Shown here: positions 46,988 to 56,617 of the stretch, one piece after another | How positions within the stretch are numbered: the first letter of the stretch is position 1 | How the letters are laid out: the number at the start of each line of letters is the position of its first letter | DNA from: Hyphomicrobiales bacterium | Lineage (GTDB): Bacteria; Pseudomonadota; Alphaproteobacteria; Rhizobiales; Rhizobiaceae | Assembly (NCBI GenBank): GCA_900472675.1 | Contig: UCJA01000005.1 | Coordinates: 126,848-190,847, forward strand | DNA length: 64,000 nt | Reading direction: 5' to 3' | Program-made: the position numbers and the translations under genes | The notes under the pieces: model-generated | What the model saw: the letters and a program-made list of their open reading frames with translations, nothing else | Told to the model about the DNA's origin: nothing | Database searches by the model: none

Positions 46988-47263
46988 ATGAAAACCGCCA
47001 CCATACCTTCGCTGCGCGTCGACCCGGAACTGCGCGCCGCCGCTGAAAGCGTGCTGAAGGAAGGCGAAACGCTGTCCGCCTTCGTTGAGGACTCGCTCAA
47101 AAAGCAGATCGACTACCGGAAAAGCCAGGCGGAGTTTATTGCCCGGGGCTTGGCAGGTCTGGCCGAAGCAGAACGCACCGGGGTTTACTACTCATCCGAA
47201 GAGATTTTTGGAGAACTGAAAGGCATGCTTGAAGCCAAGCTGGCCGAAAAGCGCTCCAAATGA
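46988..47263 (+). CDS. Antitoxin (YlcI/YnfO-like, ribbon-helix-helix type)
   Basis: 91 residues. KTATIPSLRVDPELRAAAESVLKEGETLSAFVEDSLKKQI is a strand-helix-helix DNA-binding unit, and the acidic, helical tail would wrap the toxin. ATG 46988 has GAGG eight bases upstream; GTG 46979 and ATG 46982 are close alternatives. Its stop overlaps the ParE-type toxin start, giving a type II module with the palindrome upstream as operator. Confidence 0.85.
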   Translation: MKTATIPSLRVDPELRAAAESVLKEGETLSAFVEDSLKKQIDYRKSQAEFIARGLAGLAEAERTGVYYSSEEIFGELKGMLEAKLAEKRSK

Positions 47264-47559
47264 CCTATCTCTTGAAGTGGACGGAGCGAGCGCGAGTTGA
47301 TCTTACGCGGCTCTATGCATATCTGCTGGATCGCGACGAAGACGCTGCGGCTCGGGTGCTAGAAATCATTATACAGTCGGTGGTGTTGCTCGAAGAGTTC
47401 CCATTCAGTTGCCGCAAGGCGTCTGGGGGCAATGCACTCCTTCGAGAGCTGCTCGTTCCATTTGGTTCGTCTGGTTATGTCGTGCTGTTCAGAATAGACA
47501 GCGATACGTCTGTCACCATCCTCGCGATCCGCCATCAGCGCGAGGACGATTACCACTGA
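47260..47559 (+). CDS. RelE/ParE-family toxin
   Basis: 99 residues: LLKWTERARVDLTRLYAYLLDRDEDAA at the N terminus, RELLVPFGSSGYVVLFRIDSDTSVTILAIRHQREDDY at the end (ILAIRHQRED is the diagnostic close). ATGA overlap with the antitoxin. The target is not predictable beyond family (gyrase or ribosome-bound mRNA). No damage is seen. Confidence 0.9.
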   Translation: MTYLLKWTERARVDLTRLYAYLLDRDEDAAARVLEIIIQSVVLLEEFPFSCRKASGGNALLRELLVPFGSSGYVVLFRIDSDTSVTILAIRHQREDDYH

Positions 47560-47663
47560 ACAGCGGCAACCAGCCGGCGCTTGCACTTCCGATACGTCAA
47601 CTGGAAGGTCTCGCCGCTGCGTGATATTGGATGCCAACGGGATATTCTTTTGGAGATCCACAA

Positions 47664-47879
47664 ATGCGCACCCTGGTGGATATCGGCGAAGGCGAGATCG
47701 AGGCCCTTGACCGTCTCGCCAAGGAGGAGAATGTTTCCCGCGGCTCGATCATTCGTGCCGCCGTGCAGGATTACCTTGGCCGCAATGTCCGTCGAGAGCA
47801 GCCAGCCGCATTTGGCCTGTGGGGCGAAGATGGCTCCGATGGTTTGGCTCTGCAGGAAAAGATCCGCCGCGAATGGTAG
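47664..47879 (+). CDS. vapB: VapB-type ribbon-helix-helix antitoxin
   Basis: 71 residues from ATG 47664, with GGAG eight bases upstream. MRTLVDIGEGEIEALDRLAKEENVSRGSIIRAAVQDYL is a CopG/RHH unit; the C-terminal FGLWGEDGSDGLALQEKIRREW is the toxin-binding tail, including the Phe/Trp often seen in VapB. The stop TAG overlaps the vapC start. Confidence 0.87.
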   Translation: MRTLVDIGEGEIEALDRLAKEENVSRGSIIRAAVQDYLGRNVRREQPAAFGLWGEDGSDGLALQEKIRREW

Positions 47880-48244
47880 ATGCGCTCTTCGATACGAATG
47901 TCCTGATCGACTATCTGAAAGGCGTTCCCGAAGCGCAGGTCGAATGGGAGCTTTACGAGCAGAAGAGCATCAGCATCATCACGTGGATGGAAGTGATGAT
48001 CGGTGCGAAGTCGAGCGTTGTGACGGCTACGCGTGACTTCCTGGAAAGCATGCGACTTATTCCGCTCGATGAGGAAGTTGCCGAGCGCGCCGTGACGCTG
48101 CGCCAGCAATACCGGATCAAGCTTCCCGATGCGATCATTTGAGCGAGTGCCGAGACCCAATCGGTACTGCTCGTCACGCGCAACACCAAGGACTTTCCGG
48201 CAAATGCGCCGGGGGTGCGCATTCCTTACCTACTGTCTCATTGA
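47873..48244 (+). pseudogene. vapC: VapC PIN-domain toxin with an in-frame TGA
   Basis: MVDALFDTNVLIDYL begins a PIN RNase. Conserved acids are Asp7, the Glu of TWMEVMIGA and the Asp of KLPDAII. Codon 90 is TGA exactly where relatives have Trp (PDAIIW-A). The same frame then continues with LLVTRNTKDFPANAPGVRIPYLL to TGA 48242. A single G-to-A change therefore removes the last third, including the final acidic residue in NTKDF. The toxin is probably dead unless the stop is read through, while vapB is intact. Confidence 0.87.
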
Positions 48245-48256
48245 CCGCCGCAGACC

Positions 48257-49909
48257 TCACCGATCACTCACCATTGCCCGCGGGTTGACCCAGGGCTCCT
48301 GATTGCTGCGGGGCAGGGGCGTCCGGCCAAGAATATGATCCGCCGCCTTCTCGCCGGTCATGATCGAGGGACCGTTGAGATTGCCGTAGGTCACATGCGG
48401 GAAGACCGAGCTGTCCGCTACCCGCAGTCCCTCGACACCGATCACCCGGCACTCCGGATCGACCACGGCCATGGGATCGTCGGCGCGTCCCATCCGGCAG
48501 GTACCGCAGGGGTGATAGGCGCTTTCGAGATGCTCGCGCAGGAAGGCATCGATCTCCTCGTCCGAGGACACGCCTTCGCCCGGCTGGATCTCCGGGCCGC
48601 GATAGTCGTTGAAGGCCTTTTGGCGGAAGATTTCGCGCGTCAGCCTTACGCAGTGGCGGAATTTCTCCCAGTCCTCCGCATGGCTCATGTAGTTGAACTG
48701 GATCACCGGATCGGCCTTCGGATCGGCGGACCGCAGCGTCACCGAACCCCGTGATTTCGACAGGTTGAAGCCCACATGCACCTGGAAACCGTGGCTTTTT
48801 GCCGCCGCCTTGCCATCGTAGGAGATGGCCACCGGCAGGAAATGATACTGGATGTCCGGCTGTTTCAGCCCCGGTTCGGAACGCAGGAAGGCGCAGGCCT
48901 CGAACTGGTTGGAGGCGCCAAGTCCGCCCTTGGATAACAGCCAATGCGCACCGGCAACGCCCTGCCAGAACCACGGCAGCCAGGAATAGAGCGATACCGG
49001 CTTGGTCGAGACCTGCTGGAAATAGAATTCCATATGGTCCTGCAAGTTGGCACCGACGCCCGGCCGATCGGCCACAACCTCGATGCCGAGCGATTTCAAA
49101 TGCTCGGCAGGCCCGATGCCTGACAGCATCAGCAGCTTCGGCGAGTTGAACGAGGAGGCCGCGATAATCACCTCGCGGTTCGCCATGACGGTTTCCGTCT
49201 TGCCGCGGCGCTCGATCTCGACGCCCACAGCCCGGCCGTTCTCGATCACCACCTTCTGCGCAAACCCGTAGACCAGCTCCACGTTCGGCCGCTTCAGCGC
49301 CGGGCGCAGATAGGCGTTGGCAGCAGACCAGCGGCGCCCCTGGTAGATCGTCTGCTCCATCAGCCCGAAACCTTCCTGCTTCGAGCCGTTGTAGTCCTGC
49401 GTCGTTTCGAAACCGGCCTGCGCCCCCGCTTGGATGAAGGCATGGAACAGTGGATTGGTCATCGGCCCGCGCTGGACATGCAGCGGGCCATCGGTGCCGC
49501 GCCAGCCCTCCTCGCCGCCGTGCGCATGCTCCATGCGCTTGAAATAGGGCAGCACGTCCGCATAGGCCCAGCCGGAAGCGCCCAGCTCCTCCCAGCGATT
49601 ATAGTCCTCGGCGTGACCGCGCACATAGACGAGCCCGTTGATCGACGAGGAACCGCCGACGACCTTGCCGCGCGGTGCGGTGATGCGGCGGTTGTTGAGG
49701 TTGGGTTCGGGTTCTGAGAGATAGCCCCAGTTGTAGCGCTTCATGCTCATCGGCCAGGCCAGCGCCCCCGGCATCTGGATGAACGGCCCGAAATCCGTGC
49801 CCCCGGCCTCGATGACGATCACCGAATGCTTGCCATCCTCCGACAGGCGGTAAGCCATGGCCGAGCCCGCCGAGCCGGAACCGATGATGACGAAATCTGC
49901 ACTTTTCAT
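48257..49909 (-). CDS. betA: Choline dehydrogenase
   Basis: 550 residues, GMC oxidoreductase. The FAD dinucleotide motif is [17 protein letters not shown] (8-24). [19 protein letters not shown] is the GMC signature 1, and the active-site His residues are in HPCGTCRMG and [13 protein letters not shown]. It oxidises choline to betaine aldehyde at the membrane. Last gene of betC-betB-betA, separated from betB by a repeat element of about 160 bases. Confidence 0.96.
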   Translation of the reverse strand: MKSADFVIIGSGSAGSAMAYRLSEDGKHSVIVIEAGGTDFGPFIQMPGALAWPMSMKRYNWGYLSEPEPNLNNRRITAPRGKVVGGSSSINGLVYVRGHAEDYNRWEELGASGWAYADVLPYFKRMEHAHGGEEGWRGTDGPLHVQRGPMTNPLFHAFIQAGAQAGFETTQDYNGSKQEGFGLMEQTIYQGRRWSAANAYLRPALKRPNVELVYGFAQKVVIENGRAVGVEIERRGKTETVMANREVIIAASSFNSPKLLMLSGIGPAEHLKSLGIEVVADRPGVGANLQDHMEFYFQQVSTKPVSLYSWLPWFWQGVAGAHWLLSKGGLGASNQFEACAFLRSEPGLKQPDIQYHFLPVAISYDGKAAAKSHGFQVHVGFNLSKSRGSVTLRSADPKADPVIQFNYMSHAEDWEKFRHCVRLTREIFRQKAFNDYRGPEIQPGEGVSSDEEIDAFLREHLESAYHPCGTCRMGRADDPMAVVDPECRVIGVEGLRVADSSVFPHVTYGNLNGPSIMTGEKAADHILGRTPLPRSNQEPWVNPRAMVSDR

Positions 49910-49949
49910 ATCCGAGCTTTCATCCTGGGCAGAGGTGCGTGGCGATCTT

Positions 49950-50068
49950 TACCCTCCCCTTGAGGGGGAGGGTCGGCGCGTTGCGCCGGGGTGGGGTGAG
50001 TTGACTGGCTTCAAAGGTCACCCCCACCCGCAGCTTCGCTGCGACCTCCCCCCTCAAGGGGGAGGTGA
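49950..50068. repeat. Palindromic intergenic repeat element between betB and betA
   Basis: The ends CCCTCCCCTTGAGGGGGAGG and the mirror CCTCCCCCCTCAAGGGGGAG are each near-palindromes and also pair with each other. Inside, GGGGTGGGGTGA pairs with TCACCCCCACCC. The whole element can fold into one long hairpin. The CTCCCCTTGAGGG core recurs at 60855. It resembles the small mosaic repeats common between rhizobial genes and may lower betA expression relative to betB. Confidence 0.75.
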
Positions 50069-50072
50069 AGGA

Positions 50073-51536
50073 TCAATACGGCGCCTCGACCTTACCCATC
50101 CCCACATAAACCGTCTTCAGTTCGGAATAATGCTCCAGTGCCGCCAGCGAATTTTCGCGCCCGAAGCCGGATTGCTTGGACCCGCCGAAGGGGATTTCGA
50201 CCGGGCAGAGATTGTAGGTGTTGATCCACAGCGTGCCCGCCTCGAGCTGATCCGCCACCCGGTGCCCTCTGGTCAGATCTGCGGTGAAGACGCCGGCTGA
50301 AAGACCGAATTCGGTGGCATTGGCCCGAACAATCACCTCGGCCTCGTCGTCGAAATCGAGCACGCACATCACCGGCCCAAAAATCTCCTCGCGGGCGATG
50401 GTCATGCCGTCGGTCACGTCGCAAAACACCGTCGGCTGGATGAAGTAGCCTTCGCCGGTGACATGGTTCGGAATGCCGCCGCCGGTCAGAAGCGTCGCGC
50501 CTTCCGCTCTGCCCTTGTCGATATAGGAGAGCACCTTTTCGCGCTGCTCGTAGGAGACCATCGGGCCGAGCTGCGTCGCCTCGTCCATCGGGTCGCCGAT
50601 CGCGATCGCCTCGGTCCGTTCCTTCAGCCGCGACAGGAACTGGTCCTTGATGCGGCGCTGCACGAAGACGCGGGTGCCGTTGGAGCAGACCTGGCCGGTC
50701 GAATAGAAATTGCCGAGCATGGCGCCGCCGATGGCGCTCTCGATGTCAGCGTCGTCGAACACCACCAGCGGGGACTTGCCGCCGAGTTCCATCGTCACAT
50801 GCTTGAGGTTGCCCGCGGCAGCGGCTGCCACCTTGCGGCCGGTCGGCACCGACCCGGTCAGCGACACCTTGGCGACGTCAGGGTGGCTGACAAGCAGCGG
50901 TCCGGTGGCGCGGTCGCCCTGGATCACGTTGAACAGCCCCTTCGGAAGCCCCGCCTCGATCAGGATCTCGGCAATCTTCAAGGCCCCAAGCGGCGTGTTT
51001 TCCGACGGCTTGAATACCATGGCATTGCCGCAGGCGAGCGCCGGAGCGCTCTTCCAGCAGGCGATCTGCTGCGGATAGTTCCAGGCGCCGATCCCGACGC
51101 AGACGCCGAGCGCCACCCGCTTGGTATAGGCGAAGTCGCCGCCAAGCGGGATGTACTGGCCGTTCAGCCCGGCCGCGATCACGCCGCCGAAGAATTCGAA
51201 ACTGTCGGCACCGGAGGTCGGATCGGCGACGATCGTCTCCTGGATCGGCTTGCCCGTGTCGAGCGTCTCGAGTTCCGAAAGCTCGCGGTTGCGGGCCCGC
51301 ATGATGTCGGCGGCGCGTTTGAGGATGCGGCCGCGCGCGGTCGGGCTCAAGGCCGCCCAGGCTGGTTGTGCGCGCTTGGCCGCCGCGATCGCCTGTTCGA
51401 CGATCTGAGGCGTGGCCGCATGCACCCGCGCGATCACCTCGCCGGTTGCCGGATACAGGCTTTCGATCACCGTGCCCTCGGTGTCTTCCACATAGTCGCC
51501 GTCGATGAAGTGGCTGGCCTTGGGTTGAGCTCGCAT
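50073..51536 (-). CDS. betB: Betaine aldehyde dehydrogenase
   Basis: 487 residues from ATG 51536, one base after the betC stop. [19 protein letters not shown] holds the catalytic Glu and [16 protein letters not shown] the nucleophilic Cys; [21 protein letters not shown] (residues in the NAD-binding cleft) is typical. It converts betaine aldehyde to glycine betaine with NAD. In operon with betC and betA. The in-frame extension upstream lies within betC and is not used. Confidence 0.96.
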   Translation of the reverse strand: MRAQPKASHFIDGDYVEDTEGTVIESLYPATGEVIARVHAATPQIVEQAIAAAKRAQPAWAALSPTARGRILKRAADIMRARNRELSELETLDTGKPIQETIVADPTSGADSFEFFGGVIAAGLNGQYIPLGGDFAYTKRVALGVCVGIGAWNYPQQIACWKSAPALACGNAMVFKPSENTPLGALKIAEILIEAGLPKGLFNVIQGDRATGPLLVSHPDVAKVSLTGSVPTGRKVAAAAAGNLKHVTMELGGKSPLVVFDDADIESAIGGAMLGNFYSTGQVCSNGTRVFVQRRIKDQFLSRLKERTEAIAIGDPMDEATQLGPMVSYEQREKVLSYIDKGRAEGATLLTGGGIPNHVTGEGYFIQPTVFCDVTDGMTIAREEIFGPVMCVLDFDDEAEVIVRANATEFGLSAGVFTADLTRGHRVADQLEAGTLWINTYNLCPVEIPFGGSKQSGFGRENSLAALEHYSELKTVYVGMGKVEAPY

Positions 51537-51537
51537 G

Positions 51538-53061
51538 TCATTCGCCTCGCGGGTAGCGCTTGGTTTCTTCCAGGACGTTAAGGTCCATGTGATTGCGCAT
51601 GTAGCGCTCGGATGCCTTCTGGAGAGGCTGGTGATCCCAGGGATAATAGGCGCCGTTGCGCAGCGCCTCATAGACCACCCAGCGGCGCGCCTGGCTTTCC
51701 CGCACGGCGGCATCGAAGCCGCCCATGTCCCAGCGCGCCTCGCGCTTGGATCTGAATAGGGCGACGACCTCCTCGAAATCCGGATCCTCGGCGAGATTCG
51801 TTAGTTCCAGCGGGTCGGTCTCGAGGTCGAACAGCTGGTCCGGATCGAGCATGCAGTGGGTGTATTTCCATTTGCCTTCGCGGATGCACACAAGCGGCGA
51901 AATCGAGCCTTCGGCGGCATATTCGAGAAGCACAGGCGAGGTCCGTGTCGCGCCTTCCATCAACGGCTTCAGGCTCTCGCCGTCGGTCCATGGCATGATC
52001 TCGTCCATCGAGATGCCGACGAGGTCGCAGAGCGTCGGCGCAACGTCGAGATTGGAAACCGGCGCCGCATGGAGGGCAGGGGTGACGCCGGGACCGGCCA
52101 CCATCAGCGGCACGCGCGCCGAACCTTCGAAGAAGTTCATCTTGAACCACAACCCGCGCTCGCCCAGCATGTCGCCGTGGTCGGAGCAGAACAGGATGAA
52201 GGTGTCGTCCAGCATGCGGGTGCGGGTCAGCGTGTCGATCAACTCGCCGACCTTGTCGTCGATATAGGAGATGTTGGCAAAATAGGCCTGCCGCGACCGG
52301 CGGATATCCTCATCCGTCACGTTGAAGTTCTGGTAGTCACAGGAATGGATGAGCCGCTTCGAATGCGGATCCTGGCTCTCCTCGGCAAGCGGTCCCACCT
52401 CCGGCTCCAGATGCGCGCAGCCTTCGTAGAGATCCCAGTATTTGCGGCGCGCCACATAGGGGTCGTGCGGATGGGTAAAGGAGACGGTCAGAGCCCAGGG
52501 CCGGGCAGCCGGGTTGTCCCTGTCGCGCGACAGGTGATAGAGCTTCTGGTTGGCGAGAAACGCCACTTCGTCGTCGTATTCCATCTGGTTGGTGATCTCG
52601 GCGACGCCCGCATCCGTCACCGAACCGAGGTTGTGATACCACCAGTCGATCCGCTCGCCGGGCTTGCGGTAATCCGGCGTCCATCCGAAATCGGCCGGGT
52701 AGATATCGGTCGTCAGCCGTTCTTCGAAGCCGTGCAACTGGTCAGGCCCGACGAAATGCATCTTGCCCGACAGCGCCGTGTAATAGCCGGCGCGCCGCAG
52801 GTGATGCGCATAGGTCGGGATCGACGAGACGTATTCCGCGGCATTGTCGTAGACCTGGGTGCGGCTCGGCAACTGCCCCGCCATGAACGAGGCGCGGGCA
52901 GGGGCGCACAGCGGCGACGAGGTGTAGTTGTTGGCAAAGCGCGCCGAGTGGGCGGCGAGCGCCTTCAGATGCGGCGCATGCAGCCAGTCCGCCGGCCCAT
53001 CGGGGAAAAGCGTCCCGTTCAGCTGGTCGACCATGATGATGAGGATGTTGGGCCGGGACAT
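51538..53061 (-). CDS. betC: Choline-sulfatase
   Basis: 507 residues, type I sulfatase. [15 protein letters not shown] contains the C-x-P-x-R motif whose Cys becomes formylglycine. The N-terminal [12 protein letters not shown] supplies metal-binding Asp, and [18 protein letters not shown] the later Asp/His. The C-terminal tail is that of choline-sulfatases. It releases choline from choline-O-sulfate, feeding BetA and BetB to give glycine betaine. It also frees sulfate, a link to the nearby cys genes. No betI precedes it here. Confidence 0.96.
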   Translation of the reverse strand: MSRPNILIIMVDQLNGTLFPDGPADWLHAPHLKALAAHSARFANNYTSSPLCAPARASFMAGQLPSRTQVYDNAAEYVSSIPTYAHHLRRAGYYTALSGKMHFVGPDQLHGFEERLTTDIYPADFGWTPDYRKPGERIDWWYHNLGSVTDAGVAEITNQMEYDDEVAFLANQKLYHLSRDRDNPAARPWALTVSFTHPHDPYVARRKYWDLYEGCAHLEPEVGPLAEESQDPHSKRLIHSCDYQNFNVTDEDIRRSRQAYFANISYIDDKVGELIDTLTRTRMLDDTFILFCSDHGDMLGERGLWFKMNFFEGSARVPLMVAGPGVTPALHAAPVSNLDVAPTLCDLVGISMDEIMPWTDGESLKPLMEGATRTSPVLLEYAAEGSISPLVCIREGKWKYTHCMLDPDQLFDLETDPLELTNLAEDPDFEEVVALFRSKREARWDMGGFDAAVRESQARRWVVYEALRNGAYYPWDHQPLQKASERYMRNHMDLNVLEETKRYPRGE

Positions 53062-53112
53062 GATCGGAATCGCATTCTGCTGGTGACGTGAAGCCTGTCA
53101 GATCAGTTATTT

Positions 53113-53132
53113 TTGATCGTGTCTGCGATCAA
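53113..53132. promoter_or_regulatory. BetI-like palindrome upstream of betC
   Basis: TTGATCG-N6-CGATCAA, a perfect inverted repeat whose centre is about 60 bases before the betC start. TTGA/TCAA-edged palindromes are the kind bound by the TetR-family repressor BetI. The assignment is by position and pattern only. Confidence 0.5.
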
Positions 53133-53205
53133 GCAGGGAATGCGAACCACTCTATCCCAAAAACGCGCTCGATGGGTGAAGGCGGGTTACTGTCATCCCG
53201 AAGAT

Positions 53206-53610
53206 CTATCCCGCCTTTTTCGGTCGGCCACCTTTCGCACCGTTCGCACGGCTCGCCGCAATCTTTGCTGGAGAGCGGGATTGCCCTCCGCGACGCTGGA
53301 TCTCCATGAATGCTTTTGTGCCGAATATTCCGTTCATCAGGCCGGTGATCGAATAATCCGCATCAAGGCTTTCCCAATGCAGGCCAGTTTCCCCAAGAAG
53401 CTCCACCTCTGCCAGTTGCTGGGTGGTTGCCTCCTCCAATCCTTCCAGGGATCGGGCGGGAAACAGAAAAGCGGCGCCGTTCGTAAATTCGACGATCACG
53501 CGTTCCGATGGTTCGTCAAATCGAACAGACTTCGGAATGGGTCGTCCAGCCCGCTCCTCTTCCCAACGCTGCTTTGCCAGAGCGAGCTCGGCGTCAGTCG
53601 TCTCAACCAT
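53206..53610 (-). CDS. DUF2442 protein, putative antitoxin
   Basis: 134 residues from ATG 53610. VRFDEPSERVIVEFTNGAAFLFPARSLEGLEEAT and LLGETGLHWESLDADYSITGLMNGIFGTKAF are the DUF2442 body; the Ala/Arg-rich tail (SRANGAKGGRPKKAG) could bind DNA. DUF4160-DUF2442 pairs have been proposed as toxin-antitoxin systems. Here the two genes overlap by 8 bases, supporting a functional pair. Which member is toxic is unproven. Confidence 0.85.
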   Translation of the reverse strand: MVETTDAELALAKQRWEEERAGRPIPKSVRFDEPSERVIVEFTNGAAFLFPARSLEGLEEATTQQLAEVELLGETGLHWESLDADYSITGLMNGIFGTKAFMEIQRRGGQSRSPAKIAASRANGAKGGRPKKAG

Positions 53611-53830
53611 GGTACTTCCTCCAGGTATCGATAAACAATTGCTGATTGGCTTCAATCACCAGCACCGCCCGGCGGACATCCCTGTCAGACATGCCCTCTT
53701 GGCTGATTACCACAAGGTTGATGATGTCGATCCGGGCCTCGCCTTCGCCGACCACATGCGCATGAGGCGGCTCATGATCCGCTGTGTAAACAACGAAACG
53801 CATCCCGTGTTGGCGAAGGACAGTGACCAT
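53603..53830 (-). CDS. DUF4160 protein, putative toxin
   Basis: 75 residues: FVVYTADHEPPHAHVVGEGEARIDI is the DUF4160 signature with its PPHxHV metal-like motif. The C terminus is helical (DVRRAVLVIEANQQLFIDTWRKYHG). First gene of the pair with DUF2442. Start ATG 53830; a TTG one codon upstream is possible. Confidence 0.83.
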   Translation of the reverse strand: MVTVLRQHGMRFVVYTADHEPPHAHVVGEGEARIDIINLVVISQEGMSDRDVRRAVLVIEANQQLFIDTWRKYHG

Positions 53831-54019
53831 CAAAAACCATAACCCAACTACTTGGGTAGATCAACAGATCCACTGCTGGGCCCGACCGCTGTACGCCGCC
53901 TGATGCGGAGTTGATCCTCGTCAAGGCCCTGACGCATGCTTGAGCTAGCTTGGGTGAGGACGGCAGGGGCGGATGATCCAGAGGGATCGCGCGATCGCCG
54001 TAACCAAGAGGAAACGATC

Positions 54020-54571
54020 ATGGCATTTGGTTTGGACACACCTCCCGTATCGAGGGTGCAGGAACGATGGGGCTGGTTTCTCGGGCTCGGCATCCTGCTG
54101 ATAGTCTTCGGCTTCATCGCCTTTGCCAATCTGTTTGCGGCAACTGTCGCCTCCGTTTTCTACATCGGCATGCTGATGCTGATCGGCGGCATCGCCCATC
54201 TCGTCCACGCTTTCCAGGTGAAGGCCTGGGAACATGCGCTCTACTGGGGGCTGAGCGGCCTGCTCTATACGATAGCGGGCCTGCTGGCCTTCTGGAACCC
54301 GGCGCTGACGGCCGTTGTCCTGACGCTCCTGATGGCGGTGGCACTGATGGTCGCGGGCATCTTCCGCATCTGGGTGGGCTTACGTCTGCGGCCCATGCGC
54401 GGCGCCGTCTGGATCCTCGGCGGCGGCATGGTCACGGCGCTCGCCGGGCTCATCATTGCGCTCGGCTGGCCGGTCAACAGCCTCCTCGTGCTCGGCGTCT
54501 TCCTCGCGGTAGACCTGATGTTCCAGGGTTTCGCCATGGTCGCGCTGGCACTCAGCGCACGCTCCGCCTGA
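54020..54571 (+). CDS. HdeD-family (DUF308) membrane protein
   Basis: 183 residues with six membrane spans arranged as three hairpins: GWFLGLGILLIVFGFIAF, MLMLIGGIAHLVHAFQVK, WGLSGLLYTIAGLLAFWNP and so on, the repeating pattern of HdeD/DUF308. In E. coli HdeD protects at high cell density and low pH. Any role in acid response here is inferred from the family. GAGG at 54009-54012 fixes ATG 54020; the longer frame is rejected. A 15-bp hairpin follows. Confidence 0.88.
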   Translation: MAFGLDTPPVSRVQERWGWFLGLGILLIVFGFIAFANLFAATVASVFYIGMLMLIGGIAHLVHAFQVKAWEHALYWGLSGLLYTIAGLLAFWNPALTAVVLTLLMAVALMVAGIFRIWVGLRLRPMRGAVWILGGGMVTALAGLIIALGWPVNSLLVLGVFLAVDLMFQGFAMVALALSARSA

Positions 54572-54593
54572 TCAGGCACCACGAGCCAAGCAA

Positions 54594-54630
54594 CGCGGCA
54601 TTCTCATCGGCAATTGATGAGAATGCCGCG
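54594..54630. terminator. Perfect 15-bp hairpin after hdeD
   Basis: Positions 54594-54608 pair without mismatch with 54616-54630 (core GGCATTCTCATC / GATGAGAATGCC) around a 7-base loop. The following bases are CAAGTTTCAT, so the T tract is weak. It probably separates hdeD from the EAL-GGDEF gene. Confidence 0.6.
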
Positions 54631-54733
54631 CAAGTTTCATCTAACCTTCACAATACAGAAAGGGAATTTTGACGAAAGCCAAGCCAATCTGCGCTGAGAT
54701 ATTATAGTTTATTGCGCAGTGGAGTTTGCCATC

Positions 54734-56539
54734 ATGTCGTCTGCGGCCAATCTCGAGCCGGGCGTCTTCCGTCGTTACGCCAATGATCAGCTGCTGACGC
54801 TTGCCAAGCTGGTGCTCGAAAATGCCTTCCAGCCGATCGTCGAGATCGGCACCGGCGCGGTGTTCGGCTATGAATCCCTGATGCGGGGCCAGGAGCGGAT
54901 CGGCTTTGCCTCGCCGCTCGACCTGCTCGACCAAGCCCATGAGACGGGCCAGCTCCTGGCCCTGGAGCAGATGATGGGCGCCCGCGCGCTTGCCAAATTC
55001 TCGTCGCTGCCGGATTTTTCCTCGGTGACGCTCTTCCTGAACCTCGACGTTCGGCTGATCCGCCATGGCGAGCATTTTCTGGAAAAGCTGATCGGCCACC
55101 TGCGCAAGGCCAATATCCCCCCGTCCTCCGTCTGCTTCGAATTCTCCGAGCGCTTCGACAACACCACCGTGCCGGAGTTCGCCGGTCTGGTGGTGGAACT
55201 GCGCAAGGCCGGCTTCAAGCTGGCGATCGATGATTTCGGCGTCGGCCACGGCGAGATGAAGCTGCTCTGCGACTACCCGGTCGACTATCTGAAGATAGAC
55301 CGGCACTTCATCTCTGGCATCGACCAGAGCCCGCGCAAGCGGCACCTGGTCAAGAACATCGTCAACATCGCCCATGTGCTGGGCGTCAGGGTCATTGCCG
55401 AAGGCATCGAGACTGAGGGTGAGTTCATCGCCTGCCGCGAATACGGCGTCGATCTCGTCCAGGGCTGGTTCGTCGCCCGCCCCACCACCTTCCTGAGCGA
55501 ACTCCAGCCGTCCTTCCCGCATCTCGCCGATATCGGAAGGTCGCGCCGATCCAGCCAGTCGCTCGACGAGATCCTGATCCGCAAGCAGATCGAGCATCTT
55601 CCGGCGGTCTACGAAAACGAGAGCATCGACAACGTCTTCGACCTATTCCGCCGCAACCCGCGCCAGGCCTTCTTCCCGGTCCTCAACGCCAATGGCGAGC
55701 CGCGCGGCGTCATCAACGAGTACCACCTGAAAGAATTCATCTACCAGCCCTTCGGGCGCGACCTCCTGAAGAACAAGATCTACGAGCGCACCGTTTCGCA
55801 TTTCGTCGAGCGCGCGCCGATCGTCGGGCTGGATGCGGAGGCAGAGGAATTGATGAGCCTGTTTGCCAACATGGAAAACAGCGCCTGCGTCATCCTGACC
55901 GAGAACATGCGCTACACCGGCGTCGTCTCGGCCGCCTCGCTGATCAAGGTGGTCAACGAAAAGCAGCTCAAGATTGCCCAGGACCAGAACCCGCTGACCA
56001 GCCTGCCGGGCAACCTCGCCATCCGCGATTTCATGCAGGAGGCCGGCCGCGACGACGACCAGACCCGCTTCTTCTGCTACTGCGACTTCGACAACTTCAA
56101 GCCCTTCAACGACCACTACGGCTTCCACAAGGGCGACCACGCCATCTCGCTGTTTGCCGCCCTGATGAAGCGCTACTTCTTCTCCGACGAGCATTTTCTG
56201 GGCCACGTGGGCGGCGATGATTTCTTCATCGGCGTGCGCGACTGGACGCGTGACGAGCTGATGGAGATCCTCGGACGCCTCCTGTCGGATTTCCACGACG
56301 ACGTGGTCGGACTCTATTCCGAGGAGGAGAAGGCGGCCGGCAAGATCCGTGGCCACGACCGCTACGGAGCCGAGCGCGACTTCCCGCTGATGCGCTGCTC
56401 CGTCGGCGTGGTGGAACTGCCGCAGGGCCTAGTGCTGGACGATGGCGGCCGCATCGGCGCCGAAATCGCAGCCCTCAAGGCGGAGGCCAAGGAAAGCGAC
56501 GAGGGCCTGGTTTTTGCAGTGTTCGGCGAGACAAAGTGA
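54734..56539 (+). CDS. EAL-CBS-GGDEF cyclic-di-GMP protein
   Basis: 601 residues. The EAL domain comes first: YESLMR (Glu47), NLDV, FEFSER, LAIDDFGVGHGE, YLKIDRHFI, AEGIETEGEF and QGWFVARP, so most phosphodiesterase metal and catalytic residues are kept, with ELTE changed to EFSE. A CBS-like pair follows (about 290-410: FFPVLNANGEPRGVINE, TGVVSAASLIKVV), then GGDEF with GGDDF at 493-497 and FDNFKPFNDHYGFHKGD. GGDDF could be active or a GTP sensor. It probably tunes c-di-GMP for the surface/motility switch. GGAG before ATG 54734 decides the start over GTG 54719. Confidence 0.9.
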   Translation: MSSAANLEPGVFRRYANDQLLTLAKLVLENAFQPIVEIGTGAVFGYESLMRGQERIGFASPLDLLDQAHETGQLLALEQMMGARALAKFSSLPDFSSVTLFLNLDVRLIRHGEHFLEKLIGHLRKANIPPSSVCFEFSERFDNTTVPEFAGLVVELRKAGFKLAIDDFGVGHGEMKLLCDYPVDYLKIDRHFISGIDQSPRKRHLVKNIVNIAHVLGVRVIAEGIETEGEFIACREYGVDLVQGWFVARPTTFLSELQPSFPHLADIGRSRRSSQSLDEILIRKQIEHLPAVYENESIDNVFDLFRRNPRQAFFPVLNANGEPRGVINEYHLKEFIYQPFGRDLLKNKIYERTVSHFVERAPIVGLDAEAEELMSLFANMENSACVILTENMRYTGVVSAASLIKVVNEKQLKIAQDQNPLTSLPGNLAIRDFMQEAGRDDDQTRFFCYCDFDNFKPFNDHYGFHKGDHAISLFAALMKRYFFSDEHFLGHVGGDDFFIGVRDWTRDELMEILGRLLSDFHDDVVGLYSEEEKAAGKIRGHDRYGAERDFPLMRCSVGVVELPQGLVLDDGGRIGAEIAALKAEAKESDEGLVFAVFGETK

Positions 56540-56617
56540 CGGGGCGACCCGGCGTGGCCTTTCTCTGGTCTTGGGGATGCACTACTTGCCTCCCCGAATC
56601 TTGAAAAAGGAGATCCA

